53,337 bases of DNA. Origin: a virus. The notes below the pieces were generated by a model. The model worked only from the letters and a program-made list of their open reading frames with translations. It had not been told where the DNA came from and searched no databases. A program made the translations under genes and the position numbers. Below, piece after piece: positions 43,584 to 51,837 of this stretch. Every line of letters starts with the position of its first letter. Position 1 is the stretch's first letter. The DNA is taken from IMG/VR virus record IMGVR_UViG_3300017720_001902, positions 1-53,337 of that record. The stretch is one strand, 5' to 3'.

Positions 43584-44322
43584 TTGGTTCTAATTTTTTT
43601 ATTTCTTCTTCAAATAACTCACTCTGTTTAGGATATGGTAGTGAAGGGTATTTTAAACTCTTTAATATACGACTTTTTTTTGACTTATCCAAAATATAAA
43701 TGTATCGATGCTTTCTTGGTTCTTTTTTAATCCAAAAAGTTTTACCAATTACCTTTTGTATTTTGGTGGGGTTATTAGTTCCATAATATGGAAATATTGT
43801 TCTACCATGCTGCCACTCCCCATTTTCTTCAAACTTAAATAACCAACTATCATTTGGTCTTATTCTATTTCCTTGGTATACCCAATTAGTTGACTGATAT
43901 ACAGTTCCTAAATGACCTGCTTTTGGGTCTGAGTATGAAATCAATCCTTTAATGTGTTTTGCGTGGGTTTTTAACCACTTAAATGTTTGACCTACAAACC
44001 AACTTTCAATGTTACATCCGTATCCATCAAATACAAATAATCTTGTGAGTTCTAATACTTCTTTTCTATCCAATAACTCTGATATTGATTGACCAGAGTG
44101 TCTTCCGATTGGGTCACCATATGTTGCAACACCGATTAACTTATCTGTCGATGAAAAGAAAGAGTGTGAGTTATCCTCAATATACAATCCCAAACAATAA
44201 CTAACCTTTGTCCATATACCACTATAATGGTTCTTTATGATAATGTCCTTTGCTACTGATTTTGAGATAGGTCTTACGGATAACTTTGAAATATCTGTAT
44301 ACTCTTTCCCTTTAATTTTCAT
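43570..44322 (-). CDS. Mom-like GNAT-fold protein, copy 2
   Basis: 250 residues. SVAKDIIIKNHYSGIWTKVS, KLIGVATYGDPIGRHSGQSI, ELTRLFVFDGYGCNIESWFV, TFKWLKTHAKHIKGLISYSD and GTVYQSTNWVYQG repeat the copy 1 pattern throughout. The region GRHSG and the ES pair are likely functional, as in Mom. The copies are diverged enough to have separate targets. The tail carries an internal promoter (43662-43693). It overlaps the HTH gene by four bases. Confidence 0.68.
   Translation of the reverse strand: MKIKGKEYTDISKLSVRPISKSVAKDIIIKNHYSGIWTKVSYCLGLYIEDNSHSFFSSTDKLIGVATYGDPIGRHSGQSISELLDRKEVLELTRLFVFDGYGCNIESWFVGQTFKWLKTHAKHIKGLISYSDPKAGHLGTVYQSTNWVYQGNRIRPNDSWLFKFEENGEWQHGRTIFPYYGTNNPTKIQKVIGKTFWIKKEPRKHRYIYILDKSKKSRILKSLKYPSLPYPKQSELFEEEIKKLEPIERT
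43662..43693 (-). promoter_or_regulatory. Internal Bacteroidetes-type promoter
   Basis: TTTGG (43689-43693), 19 bases, TATATTAA (43662-43669) on the minus strand, with TCG before the -7 box. It lies within the last 40 codons of the upstream Mom-like gene and would give copy 1 extra expression. Because it overlaps coding sequence, chance cannot be excluded. Confidence 0.55.
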
Positions 44323-44522
44323 TGATACTCGTTAAACTCACCAAATAGTAAGTGTTTCCAAGTTTCACCTCTAACAATTTTTCTTATGTTAGCAGGTGAC
44401 ACTCCATTGTTTCTTGCCAATACTCTAATATTACGATGACCCACTTGCCATAATTTACGAATAGACCTTACTTGTCTTTCCGTTAATTTATGTTGTGGAT
44501 GTAATTCACCTCTTAATGCCAT
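44319..44522 (-). CDS. Small helix-turn-helix DNA-binding protein
   Basis: 67 residues from ATG 44522; a GTG five codons upstream is in frame. HKLTERQVRSIRKLW, then VLARNNGVSPANIRKIVRG and ETWKHL match the DNA-binding tail usually attached to HNH homing endonucleases. Here it is free-standing, as a regulator or remnant. It heads the Mom-like pair and lies just after the promoter at 44537. Confidence 0.62.
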   Translation of the reverse strand: MALRGELHPQHKLTERQVRSIRKLWQVGHRNIRVLARNNGVSPANIRKIVRGETWKHLLFGEFNEYQ

Positions 44523-44536
44523 TCTAAATCTTTTCA

Positions 44537-44568
44537 CTAATATACGAAATTTATTTTAATTTTCCAAA
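44537..44568 (-). promoter_or_regulatory. Bacteroidetes-type promoter for HTH and Mom-like genes
   Basis: TTTGG (44564-44568), 19 bases, TATATTAG (44537-44544) on the minus strand; the HTH ATG follows by 14 bases. The -33 box lies in the end of the oxygenase gene. No TTAACA module. Confidence 0.78.
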
Positions 44569-45113
44569 ATTATATCACCACTTTTCAATCCACTTGGTTC
44601 AATATCCCATAAATTGATTGCTATTGCGTGTCTTGTACCACGAGTAACTTTAGTAACTCTATGTGGATGGGCGCCTGCAGGGAATATAACCAGTCTATTA
44701 TACTTTGGTTCTAATCTTTCAGGTTCACCATCTTGACCATGTGGATATATTTCAAGATAACCACCATCAATATCATTTTCCCAAGGATAGTAAACTGTTC
44801 CAATTATTGGTGTAATAATTTCGTTTGTTCTCCAGTAATGTGCTTCGTCTTTGTCAAAATGGAATGGTAGTTCATCCTTTTCTTCAAACTCCGAGTAAAT
44901 GCCTGTCCAATATTCGAATCCTGTAATACTTAATGGTTCGTATGGTGAGTTCTCACCCCAAATGTATTCTATCAACCTTTTTTTAAGTGTATCGGTAGGT
45001 GAATTCCACCAACCATCCCACCACATATAACTTTTATCATTAAAAAATGTGGTGTCATTCTTTAAATCATTCAATAGACTTTCGTCTTTTATAAAATCAT
45101 CTATTACTATCAT
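44556..45113 (-). CDS. 2OG-Fe(II) oxygenase
   Basis: 185 residues. LPFHFDKDEAHYWRTNEI carries HxD, GTVYYPW and GGYLEIYP the jelly-roll strands, and NRLVIFPAGAHPHRVTKV with TRHAIAINLWD the distal His and Arg. Complete catalytic set. Target unknown. Directly followed by the HTH and Mom-like genes, and preceded by galactopyranose mutase with a four-base overlap. Confidence 0.85.
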   Translation of the reverse strand: MIVIDDFIKDESLLNDLKNDTTFFNDKSYMWWDGWWNSPTDTLKKRLIEYIWGENSPYEPLSITGFEYWTGIYSEFEEKDELPFHFDKDEAHYWRTNEIITPIIGTVYYPWENDIDGGYLEIYPHGQDGEPERLEPKYNRLVIFPAGAHPHRVTKVTRGTRHAIAINLWDIEPSGLKSGDIILEN

Positions 45114-46201
45114 AAACTTTCTACTTTCTTAAGTGCGGATGCGATTACTTGATGCATATCATAGTATTTGTACTCTGCCAACCTACCACCAAATATTACT
45201 TTATCTTGACCATCCGCAAGTTTTTTATATTTGTTATACATCTCATTGTTAATTTTATCATTTACAGGATAATATGGTTCTACCCCTCTTTCGTAAAGTT
45301 GTGGATACTCCCAACTAACATAAGTTCCTTTTTGATTCTGATTATCAAAATGTTTATGTTCTATGGTTCGAGTATAAGGTGTTTCTGAATCCGTATAGTT
45401 CATTAATGCACATCCTTGATAATTATCTTTTGATTTATACATTTTATGCATCCAATGTAAAGACTTGTATTCTAAGTCACCATATTTGTAATCGAAGTAC
45501 TTATCAATCGGACCTGTATAAATTACCTTATCACCCATATCATCCCAAAAGTCTTTTTTATCAAAATAATCCGTTTCTGTAAATACTTCAATATCTTCTA
45601 ACAACCTTTCAAATATCTGAGTGTATCCACCAATTGGTATTCCTTGATATTTGTCATTGAAGTAATTGTTATTATATGTGTATCTTACAGGCAATCTTTT
45701 GATAATTGACTTTGGTAACAACTTAGCTGGCTTCATCCATTGTTTTTGGGTATAACCTTTTATTAACTTTTCGTAAATGTCGTCACCAACAAGTGCTTTC
45801 GCCTGTTCTTCTAAATTAGTTGGAGTATCCTTAAATCTTTGTGATTCAATCCTTTGTTTTGCTCCTTCGGGTGTCGTTACACCCCACATTTTGTTGAATG
45901 TATACATATTGAAAGGTAACGGATATATTTCACCCTTATAGTTTGCAACTATATTCAATTGGAATTGGTGAAAATCTACAAACTGATTTATCCAATGCCA
46001 AACCTTATCATTATTTGTATGAAATATATGTGGTCCATATTTGTGTACATGAATACCTTCTATTTCTTCGGTATAACAATTACCACCTATGTGGTCTCGT
46101 TTTTCTAATACAAGAACCTTTTTACCTTTTTCTTTAAGTTCGTATGCACATACTGCACCAAAGAATCCAGAACCTACAATAATGTAATCGTATTTAGCCA
46201 T
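45110..46201 (-). CDS. glf: UDP-galactopyranose mutase
   Basis: 363 residues, the normal length. IIVGSGFFGAVCAYEL is the FAD Rossmann loop, VLEKRDHIGGNCYTE follows as usual, and HKYGPHIFHTNNDKVW contains the family's conserved histidine segment. RLPVRYTYNNNYF is a mid-domain landmark. The enzyme converts UDP-galactopyranose to UDP-galactofuranose through an FAD adduct. A phage copy would supply UDP-Galf to a glycosyltransferase such as the one just upstream. Confidence 0.94.
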   Translation of the reverse strand: MAKYDYIIVGSGFFGAVCAYELKEKGKKVLVLEKRDHIGGNCYTEEIEGIHVHKYGPHIFHTNNDKVWHWINQFVDFHQFQLNIVANYKGEIYPLPFNMYTFNKMWGVTTPEGAKQRIESQRFKDTPTNLEEQAKALVGDDIYEKLIKGYTQKQWMKPAKLLPKSIIKRLPVRYTYNNNYFNDKYQGIPIGGYTQIFERLLEDIEVFTETDYFDKKDFWDDMGDKVIYTGPIDKYFDYKYGDLEYKSLHWMHKMYKSKDNYQGCALMNYTDSETPYTRTIEHKHFDNQNQKGTYVSWEYPQLYERGVEPYYPVNDKINNEMYNKYKKLADGQDKVIFGGRLAEYKYYDMHQVIASALKKVESL

Positions 46202-47324
46202 TCAATCCTCTTAATGCTTTAGTATGAAGTTCTTTTGGATATTCACTTGTATCGTAATATGCGGTATCCTCTATTATAAACTGAAGATTTGGGAATGGGT
46301 TTTTTCTGTTTAAATCTACTAACATTTTAGTACATTGTAACGCTTTACTAAAGTGTTTTCGTTCCAAGTATATTTCTGCTAATCTGGCATATGATTCATT
46401 TCTGGCGTGACAAAACTCAACACTTTTATTCAACCACTCTATTTGTTTATCAATTTGACCTATCCACTTGTATGCAGCTGCTATTCCAACACAACACCAA
46501 TAAGAAAATTCATCTCTTGTAGATGATACTAAATTATTCTCTTTATACTCTGGATTTACTTTATACAGATATTGTTCAAAATAAAATATACATCGTCTTG
46601 CAAACTCTTCCCTATGGTCTTCACCAAATGGAAAATTATCACCAAGTGTATCGTGATAGGATTTTGCTATGTAGAATAAATGATAATTATCTTCTAAGAC
46701 TTTATTGTTTGGGACTACATCAAGTTCTAAGTTTAATGCATCTTTTAAAAACTTCATTGGTTGTAACCAAGTTTGTCCATCATTAGTTAGAATGTGTCTA
46801 AACTTTTTGTCTAATGGTACTCGTTGAAATTCTTCACCAACATCATCTCTATCTAAATAAATTGTCTCATGCGCTTTTTCTGGGTAGAATGCCCATGGTT
46901 CTTTTGCATTCCATAACCAAGTTCTAAAATACTTTACACCTGGCCCTTGACATGGTACATTGAAACTCTGAATCGATGTATCGTTAAATACGGACCAATC
47001 AAAATCATCATCTACTTGTAATTGTTCATCTGCATCAACTCTAAGTATCCAATCACACCCATGGTCTGCACTTAATGCAGTTTTTATACAATGGTCTCTG
47101 TTTATTCCATGACCCTTCCACCAATCTAATTGATATAAGAAACCAGGTATTCCTTTAGCTTCAAAGAAGCTCTTAATTATATCTTGTGTTCCATCAGTTG
47201 AACCATTATCTTGAATAACCCAATAGTCGATATACTCGTAAACACTCTCTAACATCCTTGTGATGACATGAGCTTCGTTATTTACCATCGTGTTAAAACA
47301 AAACTTTGCAGTAGTGTTCTTCAT
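46194..47324 (-). CDS. Family 2 glycosyltransferase with helical-repeat tail
   Basis: 376 residues. FCFNTMVNNEAHVITRMLES, WVIQDNGSTDGTQDI and WILRVDADEQLQ (DxD) are the WaaE-type GT-A core. Residues 270-350 hold helix pairs such as AAAYKWIGQIDKQIEWLNKS, similar to tetratricopeptide repeats. Coupled to glf by an eight-base overlap, so a galactofuranose transfer is possible. Start has the AAGTTATG context. Confidence 0.87.
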   Translation of the reverse strand: MKNTTAKFCFNTMVNNEAHVITRMLESVYEYIDYWVIQDNGSTDGTQDIIKSFFEAKGIPGFLYQLDWWKGHGINRDHCIKTALSADHGCDWILRVDADEQLQVDDDFDWSVFNDTSIQSFNVPCQGPGVKYFRTWLWNAKEPWAFYPEKAHETIYLDRDDVGEEFQRVPLDKKFRHILTNDGQTWLQPMKFLKDALNLELDVVPNNKVLEDNYHLFYIAKSYHDTLGDNFPFGEDHREEFARRCIFYFEQYLYKVNPEYKENNLVSSTRDEFSYWCCVGIAAAYKWIGQIDKQIEWLNKSVEFCHARNESYARLAEIYLERKHFSKALQCTKMLVDLNRKNPFPNLQFIIEDTAYYDTSEYPKELHTKALRGLNG

Positions 47325-47340
47325 AACTTATTAATTGTTT

Positions 47341-47577
47341 TTATGCAGATAGATATTCGTTTACAGGTTTTACACCAATGTGTCTTTTTACTTCAACTCC
47401 ACCTTCTAATAACACAACAGTCGGTACACTTCTGATTCCGTACTTTTGTGCAAAGTCTGGTTGTTCATCTACATTTATTTTATTTACAGGAATAGTATTC
47501 CCCACCTGCTCCATTACGGGACTCAACATTTTACATGGACCACACCATGGTGCTGAAAAGTACAAATATTCTTTCAT
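47341..47577 (-). CDS. Short thioredoxin
   Basis: 78 residues, about 25-30 shorter than E. coli thioredoxin, lacking the first strand and helix. YFSAPWCGPCKMLSPVM contains the full WCGPC redox site and IRSVPTVVLLEGG the cis-Pro. It lies 17 bases after the nrdA stop, as expected for the electron donor of the phage ribonucleotide reductase. Confidence 0.9.
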   Translation of the reverse strand: MKEYLYFSAPWCGPCKMLSPVMEQVGNTIPVNKINVDEQPDFAQKYGIRSVPTVVLLEGGVEVKRHIGVKPVNEYLSA

Positions 47578-47594
47578 TACTTACCTTTTTTTAA

Positions 47595-49379
47595 TTAACC
47601 ATCGCAGGATACACAATCGGGGTCTAATGCTCGTGCTGCGATATCACCACGAAGGACAGATTCCGTTCTCATATAATATAAAGTTTTGATTCCTTGTTTC
47701 CATGCTTCTAAAGTAACTTGATTAATCCACTTTGGACTTGCTTCAGATGGAAATGCCAGATTCAACGAAACTCCTTGGTCAATATATTGTTGTCTAACAC
47801 CCGCTTGTCTAACCAATTCTAATTGATTAATCTCTTTGAATGTTTTAAAAACATCTTTGACCCAAAAAACTTGGTCTTTATCAAATGCTTCTTGGGAGAT
47901 GTCTTCTCTTTTTAAGAGTTTAGCATCAACATATCCCCAATCGTCCAATTCTTTAATATCTTGAACTGAACCACCATCTTCTAAAACTTTATCCCAAGTT
48001 CCTTTTTTGTTAATACCCACTTTCCTAAATACCTTTTCTAATTCAAGGTTTTTACGAATGAATGTTCCCTTTGCCGTTTGTTCCGTAAATACATTGGAAG
48101 GCCAAGGTTCAATTCCTGCGGATACATTACCACTTAATTTAGAATTAGAAACAGTAGGAGCAATTGCTCTTAAGTGTGTGTTTCTAAATCCACTATCTTT
48201 ACACCATAATGGTTCACCATACTCGGTAGCCATATCTCTTGATGCTCTTTCTGATTCAATCTTTAACTGAGAAAAAATCTTACGAGTTTCAAATTGAGCA
48301 GGTAATCCTTCAAAGGAAATACCTTTTCTTTGTAAGTAAGTGTGCCATCCTAAGACACCCAAACCTAATGCTCTACCTTTTTCTGCTGAACGAACTGCGT
48401 TTTCAAATCCTCTCATATTCTTAGCTTTTTGTAAGAATTCTGAAAGTACACCATCTAAAAAGTATGTAGCGGTGTATATTAAATCTGTATCTTTCCACTC
48501 ATCATACTTTGCTAAGTTGAGTGATGATAAACAACAAACAAAACTATGTGATTCGTCTGTATGTAATGTGATTTCAGAACAGATGTTTGTCATATGAACT
48601 TTTAATCCATTGTTTTTGTACATTGGTGGATTTGCTTTGTTGATATTACCTTTATACATTATATAAGGTTCACCTGTTGCTTTTCTTTTTTGAAGTACTT
48701 TACCCCATTTTCTTCTTGCTTCTGGGTCAGCTTCTTCCAATCTTCTCATAAACTTATCACCAACAACTACACATTGATGTAAATTCAAACATTGTCTGTT
48801 TACATCACCTTTGGGTTCTCTGATTTCAATCCATTCATCAAAATCACCATGTTCGATGTTTAAGTTTACGGATGCTGCTCCTCTTCGTACTGCTCCTTGA
48901 TTTGTAGCAAGGATTGTAGAATCATAAATCTTTGCAAATGGTACAACCCCATCTGATGTTCCATTTTGAGTAATATTAGAACCTGCAGGTCTAATCATAT
49001 TCAAACCTACACCTACTCCACCACCATGTTTGGCGAGTAACATCATCTCTAAGTTCTTCTTACCGATATCATTTATTGAGTCTGCCACATCAATTCCAAA
49101 ACAACTTATTGGTAGTCCTCTATCTGTACCTGTATTTGATAGTACAGGTGATGCTAAATTTAGCCAACCTTTCCAAATGTAATCAAAGAATTTTGATGCA
49201 AGTTGTGGTTTTTCTAATCTGCGAGCTACTGCCGTTGATACTCTCCAATATGCATCTTTTGGTTTTTCTCCAGGTAGTAAATAACCATTTGATATAGTTT
49301 TTACATATATTTCTGTATTTGCCCAAACAGGAAAATCCGTACCTATTTCCCACTCTAAATGTTCTGCGTGATTCTTCAT
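47595..49379 (-). CDS. nrdA: Ribonucleotide reductase large subunit
   Basis: 594 residues from ATG 49379 (AAGTTATG context). The upstream TTG falls in the nrdB end. Active-site Cys positions are visible: ISCFGIDVADS, then MTNICSEITL (the NxCxE radical site) and FVCCLSSLNLA. NLASPVLSNTG starts the barrel. The C-terminus DCVSCDG supplies the redox CxxC that thioredoxin reduces. No N-terminal ATP cone is seen, so allosteric activity control by dATP is probably missing, as in phages that need unrestrained dNTP supply. Confidence 0.96.
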   Translation of the reverse strand: MKNHAEHLEWEIGTDFPVWANTEIYVKTISNGYLLPGEKPKDAYWRVSTAVARRLEKPQLASKFFDYIWKGWLNLASPVLSNTGTDRGLPISCFGIDVADSINDIGKKNLEMMLLAKHGGGVGVGLNMIRPAGSNITQNGTSDGVVPFAKIYDSTILATNQGAVRRGAASVNLNIEHGDFDEWIEIREPKGDVNRQCLNLHQCVVVGDKFMRRLEEADPEARRKWGKVLQKRKATGEPYIMYKGNINKANPPMYKNNGLKVHMTNICSEITLHTDESHSFVCCLSSLNLAKYDEWKDTDLIYTATYFLDGVLSEFLQKAKNMRGFENAVRSAEKGRALGLGVLGWHTYLQRKGISFEGLPAQFETRKIFSQLKIESERASRDMATEYGEPLWCKDSGFRNTHLRAIAPTVSNSKLSGNVSAGIEPWPSNVFTEQTAKGTFIRKNLELEKVFRKVGINKKGTWDKVLEDGGSVQDIKELDDWGYVDAKLLKREDISQEAFDKDQVFWVKDVFKTFKEINQLELVRQAGVRQQYIDQGVSLNLAFPSEASPKWINQVTLEAWKQGIKTLYYMRTESVLRGDIAARALDPDCVSCDG

Positions 49380-49390
49380 AACTTGTTTTC

Positions 49391-50383
49391 TTAAAATATG
49401 TCGTCCCAATCTTCACCTTCATTTGCCTTACTATAATCAGTAGGCCTCAAAGCGAAGAAGTCCGTATGTGTTTGTCCACCTGTTAAGTGGTAGAACCAAT
49501 CTAAATTAGATGCTTTTTCCTCATCAAAGTCAAAGATACCATTATATCCCAATTCTTTTAATTTAGAGTTTGTTCTTGATTTTATAAATTCTTTTAAATT
49601 GTCTGATTTTAGATTTTCCAAATCACCCATCTCAAACATTTTATCAATGTACTTAATTTCAAGGTCAACAATTAATCTTGCTGCCTCTTCAATTGATTCT
49701 TTACATTCGTCTAATAATTCTGGATATTCATCACACATATGTCTGAATAACTGACATCCCATCTTGGAATGTAAAGATTCATCTCTTACAGACCATTTCA
49801 TTTGCTGACCGATACCTTTTAACTTGTTTCTCATTTGAAATGAGTAAAGTACTGCGAATGAAGAATATAACGCCACACCCTCTGTAAATGCTGAGAATAT
49901 AGCGAGTGATTTTCCTACTTCTTTTCTTGCGTCTGAATTAGATTTTAAATCTTCATGAGTGTATCTGTTTGTTATACTTGCAAGGTTCTCAAATCTCTCT
50001 GCCGTTGCAGGTTCATGTAAAAATGCCTCAAAGTCTTCTAAACCTAATGATTCGTTTAGATATGAATATGCCGTTGCGTGTATTGTTTCTTGTGAACCAA
50101 ACATCATTGCCATCTGTTTTATCTCATGCTTTGGAAACCAATCGGTAACCATATTAGTCCAATAATCAGATACCGCACATTCAGTTTGTGCAAACCCAAG
50201 TAATATATTACCGACTAAGTTTTTTTCTTCAGGTGTTAAATGTTCGTTCCAATCTTTGATATCCCCTTGCATTGGAATTTCAGTATGTAACCAAAATGCC
50301 TGTGCCTGTTTCAACCACCCTTCTGTATAATATTCAGGGTATTCAAAAGGTTTAAATGGGATGCGATTGTCAAATAATGCCAT
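49391..50383 (-). CDS. nrdB: Ribonucleotide reductase small subunit
   Basis: 330 residues. Diiron ligands and radical Tyr: FGSQETIHATAYSYL gives ExxHxxxY, FTEGVALYSSF the later Glu, and VRDESLHSKMG the ExxH. The Tyr of ATAY matches the radical site of class Ia enzymes. The C-terminal DWDDIF tail should dock in NrdA. It lies just ahead of nrdA with a 11-base gap. Confidence 0.95.
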   Translation of the reverse strand: MALFDNRIPFKPFEYPEYYTEGWLKQAQAFWLHTEIPMQGDIKDWNEHLTPEEKNLVGNILLGFAQTECAVSDYWTNMVTDWFPKHEIKQMAMMFGSQETIHATAYSYLNESLGLEDFEAFLHEPATAERFENLASITNRYTHEDLKSNSDARKEVGKSLAIFSAFTEGVALYSSFAVLYSFQMRNKLKGIGQQMKWSVRDESLHSKMGCQLFRHMCDEYPELLDECKESIEEAARLIVDLEIKYIDKMFEMGDLENLKSDNLKEFIKSRTNSKLKELGYNGIFDFDEEKASNLDWFYHLTGGQTHTDFFALRPTDYSKANEGEDWDDIF

Positions 50384-50442
50384 AGTAATTTTTATAGATT
50401 TATATTATACATTTATGTTATTGTCGGTTTTAATATATATGA

Positions 50443-51801
50443 TTAAAAATCGATATCACCCGACATTTCTTTATATTTTTGCGCTAATTCCTTTCTTACT
50501 AAACTCTCCCCTTGTTTCATCTGGGTAGTAGTTTTTCTACCATCAATGGAATCATCGTTGTAAATATGAATTTGGCCTGTTGAGAAGTTTGCTTTAGATG
50601 GGAATGTCATTCCATCTGGCCCAAACCTATTTTTAATAACATGCCATCTACCCGTTCCTGCAAGTTTGTCTTCTATTTTACGAGATAATGATACTACAAA
50701 GTCTGCGGTCATCATTTTAGAGAATGAACCTGCGATTTTTGTACCTGTAATAATATCATCTTCTGCACCACTTCGATTAATCTGTGATGCCGTATAAACG
50801 GGAACTTCATATTCACCTGCCATACCACGAAGGTCTTCAATAATTTCTTCTAACTCTTCGTGTCGTTTTTCTTTCTGAGGACCTCTAAGTAAGTCTGCGT
50901 AATCAACAATAACTACATCAGGTTTCTTACCTTGTAAAATCATCTTGTCCATATGGGCTTTTAATGATGTTACACCTGCGGTTTTGGTTGGATAATGTTT
51001 TACAACTAAGTCACCCTTTACATTTTGGACTGCCTTCTCGACATCTTCCATATTAAATTTCAAGTTTCCTACTGCTACTCCACTTAGTACGGCATCATAT
51101 CTCTGACCAACATAACCTTCATTTAATTCAAGAGTATAGTGTGCTACTATCTTCCCTTGTTTCATTGCGTTAACCCCAATGTTTACCAACGACCAAGATT
51201 TACCAATACCAGGAGGTGCTGCGAATAAAACTAACTCACCCTTACCAAAACCACCTTGTGTAATTTCATCAATAACTTGCCAACCTGTTGAGACTACATT
51301 CCTAACTGTATCTTCATATCTTTCGGTAATCATAGATTTGTACTCATGACCAATATCAGAATCTTGACCTGCTTTCATAGCAGTATCAATGTTTTTCTTT
51401 ATCATATCATATTTCCCACTTTCTAATAATGGTACTGAATCTAAGATTGCGTTTTTGATAGATTGATTTTTACAGAAGTCAAGAACTTGCTCTTTTACAA
51501 ATTCCAAATCATCACTTTCTAAATGATTCCATGCAAATTTTAATGTATCAACTACCGAAGTTTTTAATACATCTCTTTCTATGGTGTTTATTTTGACTTT
51601 GAGAACATCTAAGGTTGGCATCTTCTCAAATTCATGCATATACTTTAGGATATTTTTTACTAACCACTCTGCTGATTCAGCATCAAAGTACTCTGGCTTT
51701 ATAATATCATATATCTGTCGTGTAAACGACCTATCTGATAATATAGAAGATATAACTTTATTCTGAAATGAGGTACTGAACTTACTTCCTAATTTTTCCA
51801 T
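50443..51801 (-). CDS. DnaB-like replicative helicase (T4 gp41-like)
   Basis: 452 residues. Residues 170-400 are the RecA-like core with VLFAAPPGIGKSWSLVNI (Walker A), VVIVDYADLLRGPQKEKR (Walker B with the helicase extension), VPVYTASQINRSG (motif H3) and a late WHVIKNRFG. The N-terminal third is helical like the DnaB primase-binding part. It unwinds the fork ahead of gp43. Promoter box only five bases upstream of the ATG. Confidence 0.92.
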   Translation of the reverse strand: MEKLGSKFSTSFQNKVISSILSDRSFTRQIYDIIKPEYFDAESAEWLVKNILKYMHEFEKMPTLDVLKVKINTIERDVLKTSVVDTLKFAWNHLESDDLEFVKEQVLDFCKNQSIKNAILDSVPLLESGKYDMIKKNIDTAMKAGQDSDIGHEYKSMITERYEDTVRNVVSTGWQVIDEITQGGFGKGELVLFAAPPGIGKSWSLVNIGVNAMKQGKIVAHYTLELNEGYVGQRYDAVLSGVAVGNLKFNMEDVEKAVQNVKGDLVVKHYPTKTAGVTSLKAHMDKMILQGKKPDVVIVDYADLLRGPQKEKRHEELEEIIEDLRGMAGEYEVPVYTASQINRSGAEDDIITGTKIAGSFSKMMTADFVVSLSRKIEDKLAGTGRWHVIKNRFGPDGMTFPSKANFSTGQIHIYNDDSIDGRKTTTQMKQGESLVRKELAQKYKEMSGDIDF

Positions 51802-51806
51802 AGACT

Positions 51807-51837
51807 ACAATATACGAAATTATTTTTTAATATCAAA
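51807..51837 (-). promoter_or_regulatory. Bacteroidetes-type promoter for helicase/RNR genes
   Basis: TTTG (51834-51837), 19 bases, TATATTGT (51807-51814) on the minus strand, with TCG before the -7 box. Five bases then the helicase ATG. The -33 box lies inside the end of the nuclease gene. Spacing is one base shorter than at other sites. Confidence 0.7.

Noticed and set aside
49380-49409. N-terminal extension of NrdA from a TTG
   Set aside because: The extra 10 codons lie in the end of nrdB, and an ATG with the common AAGTTATG context follows.
50384-50442. Promoter-like TATAATAT upstream of nrdB
   Set aside because: No TTTG at the right distance; the box does not fit TAnnTTTG, and nrdB can be read from the helicase promoter.
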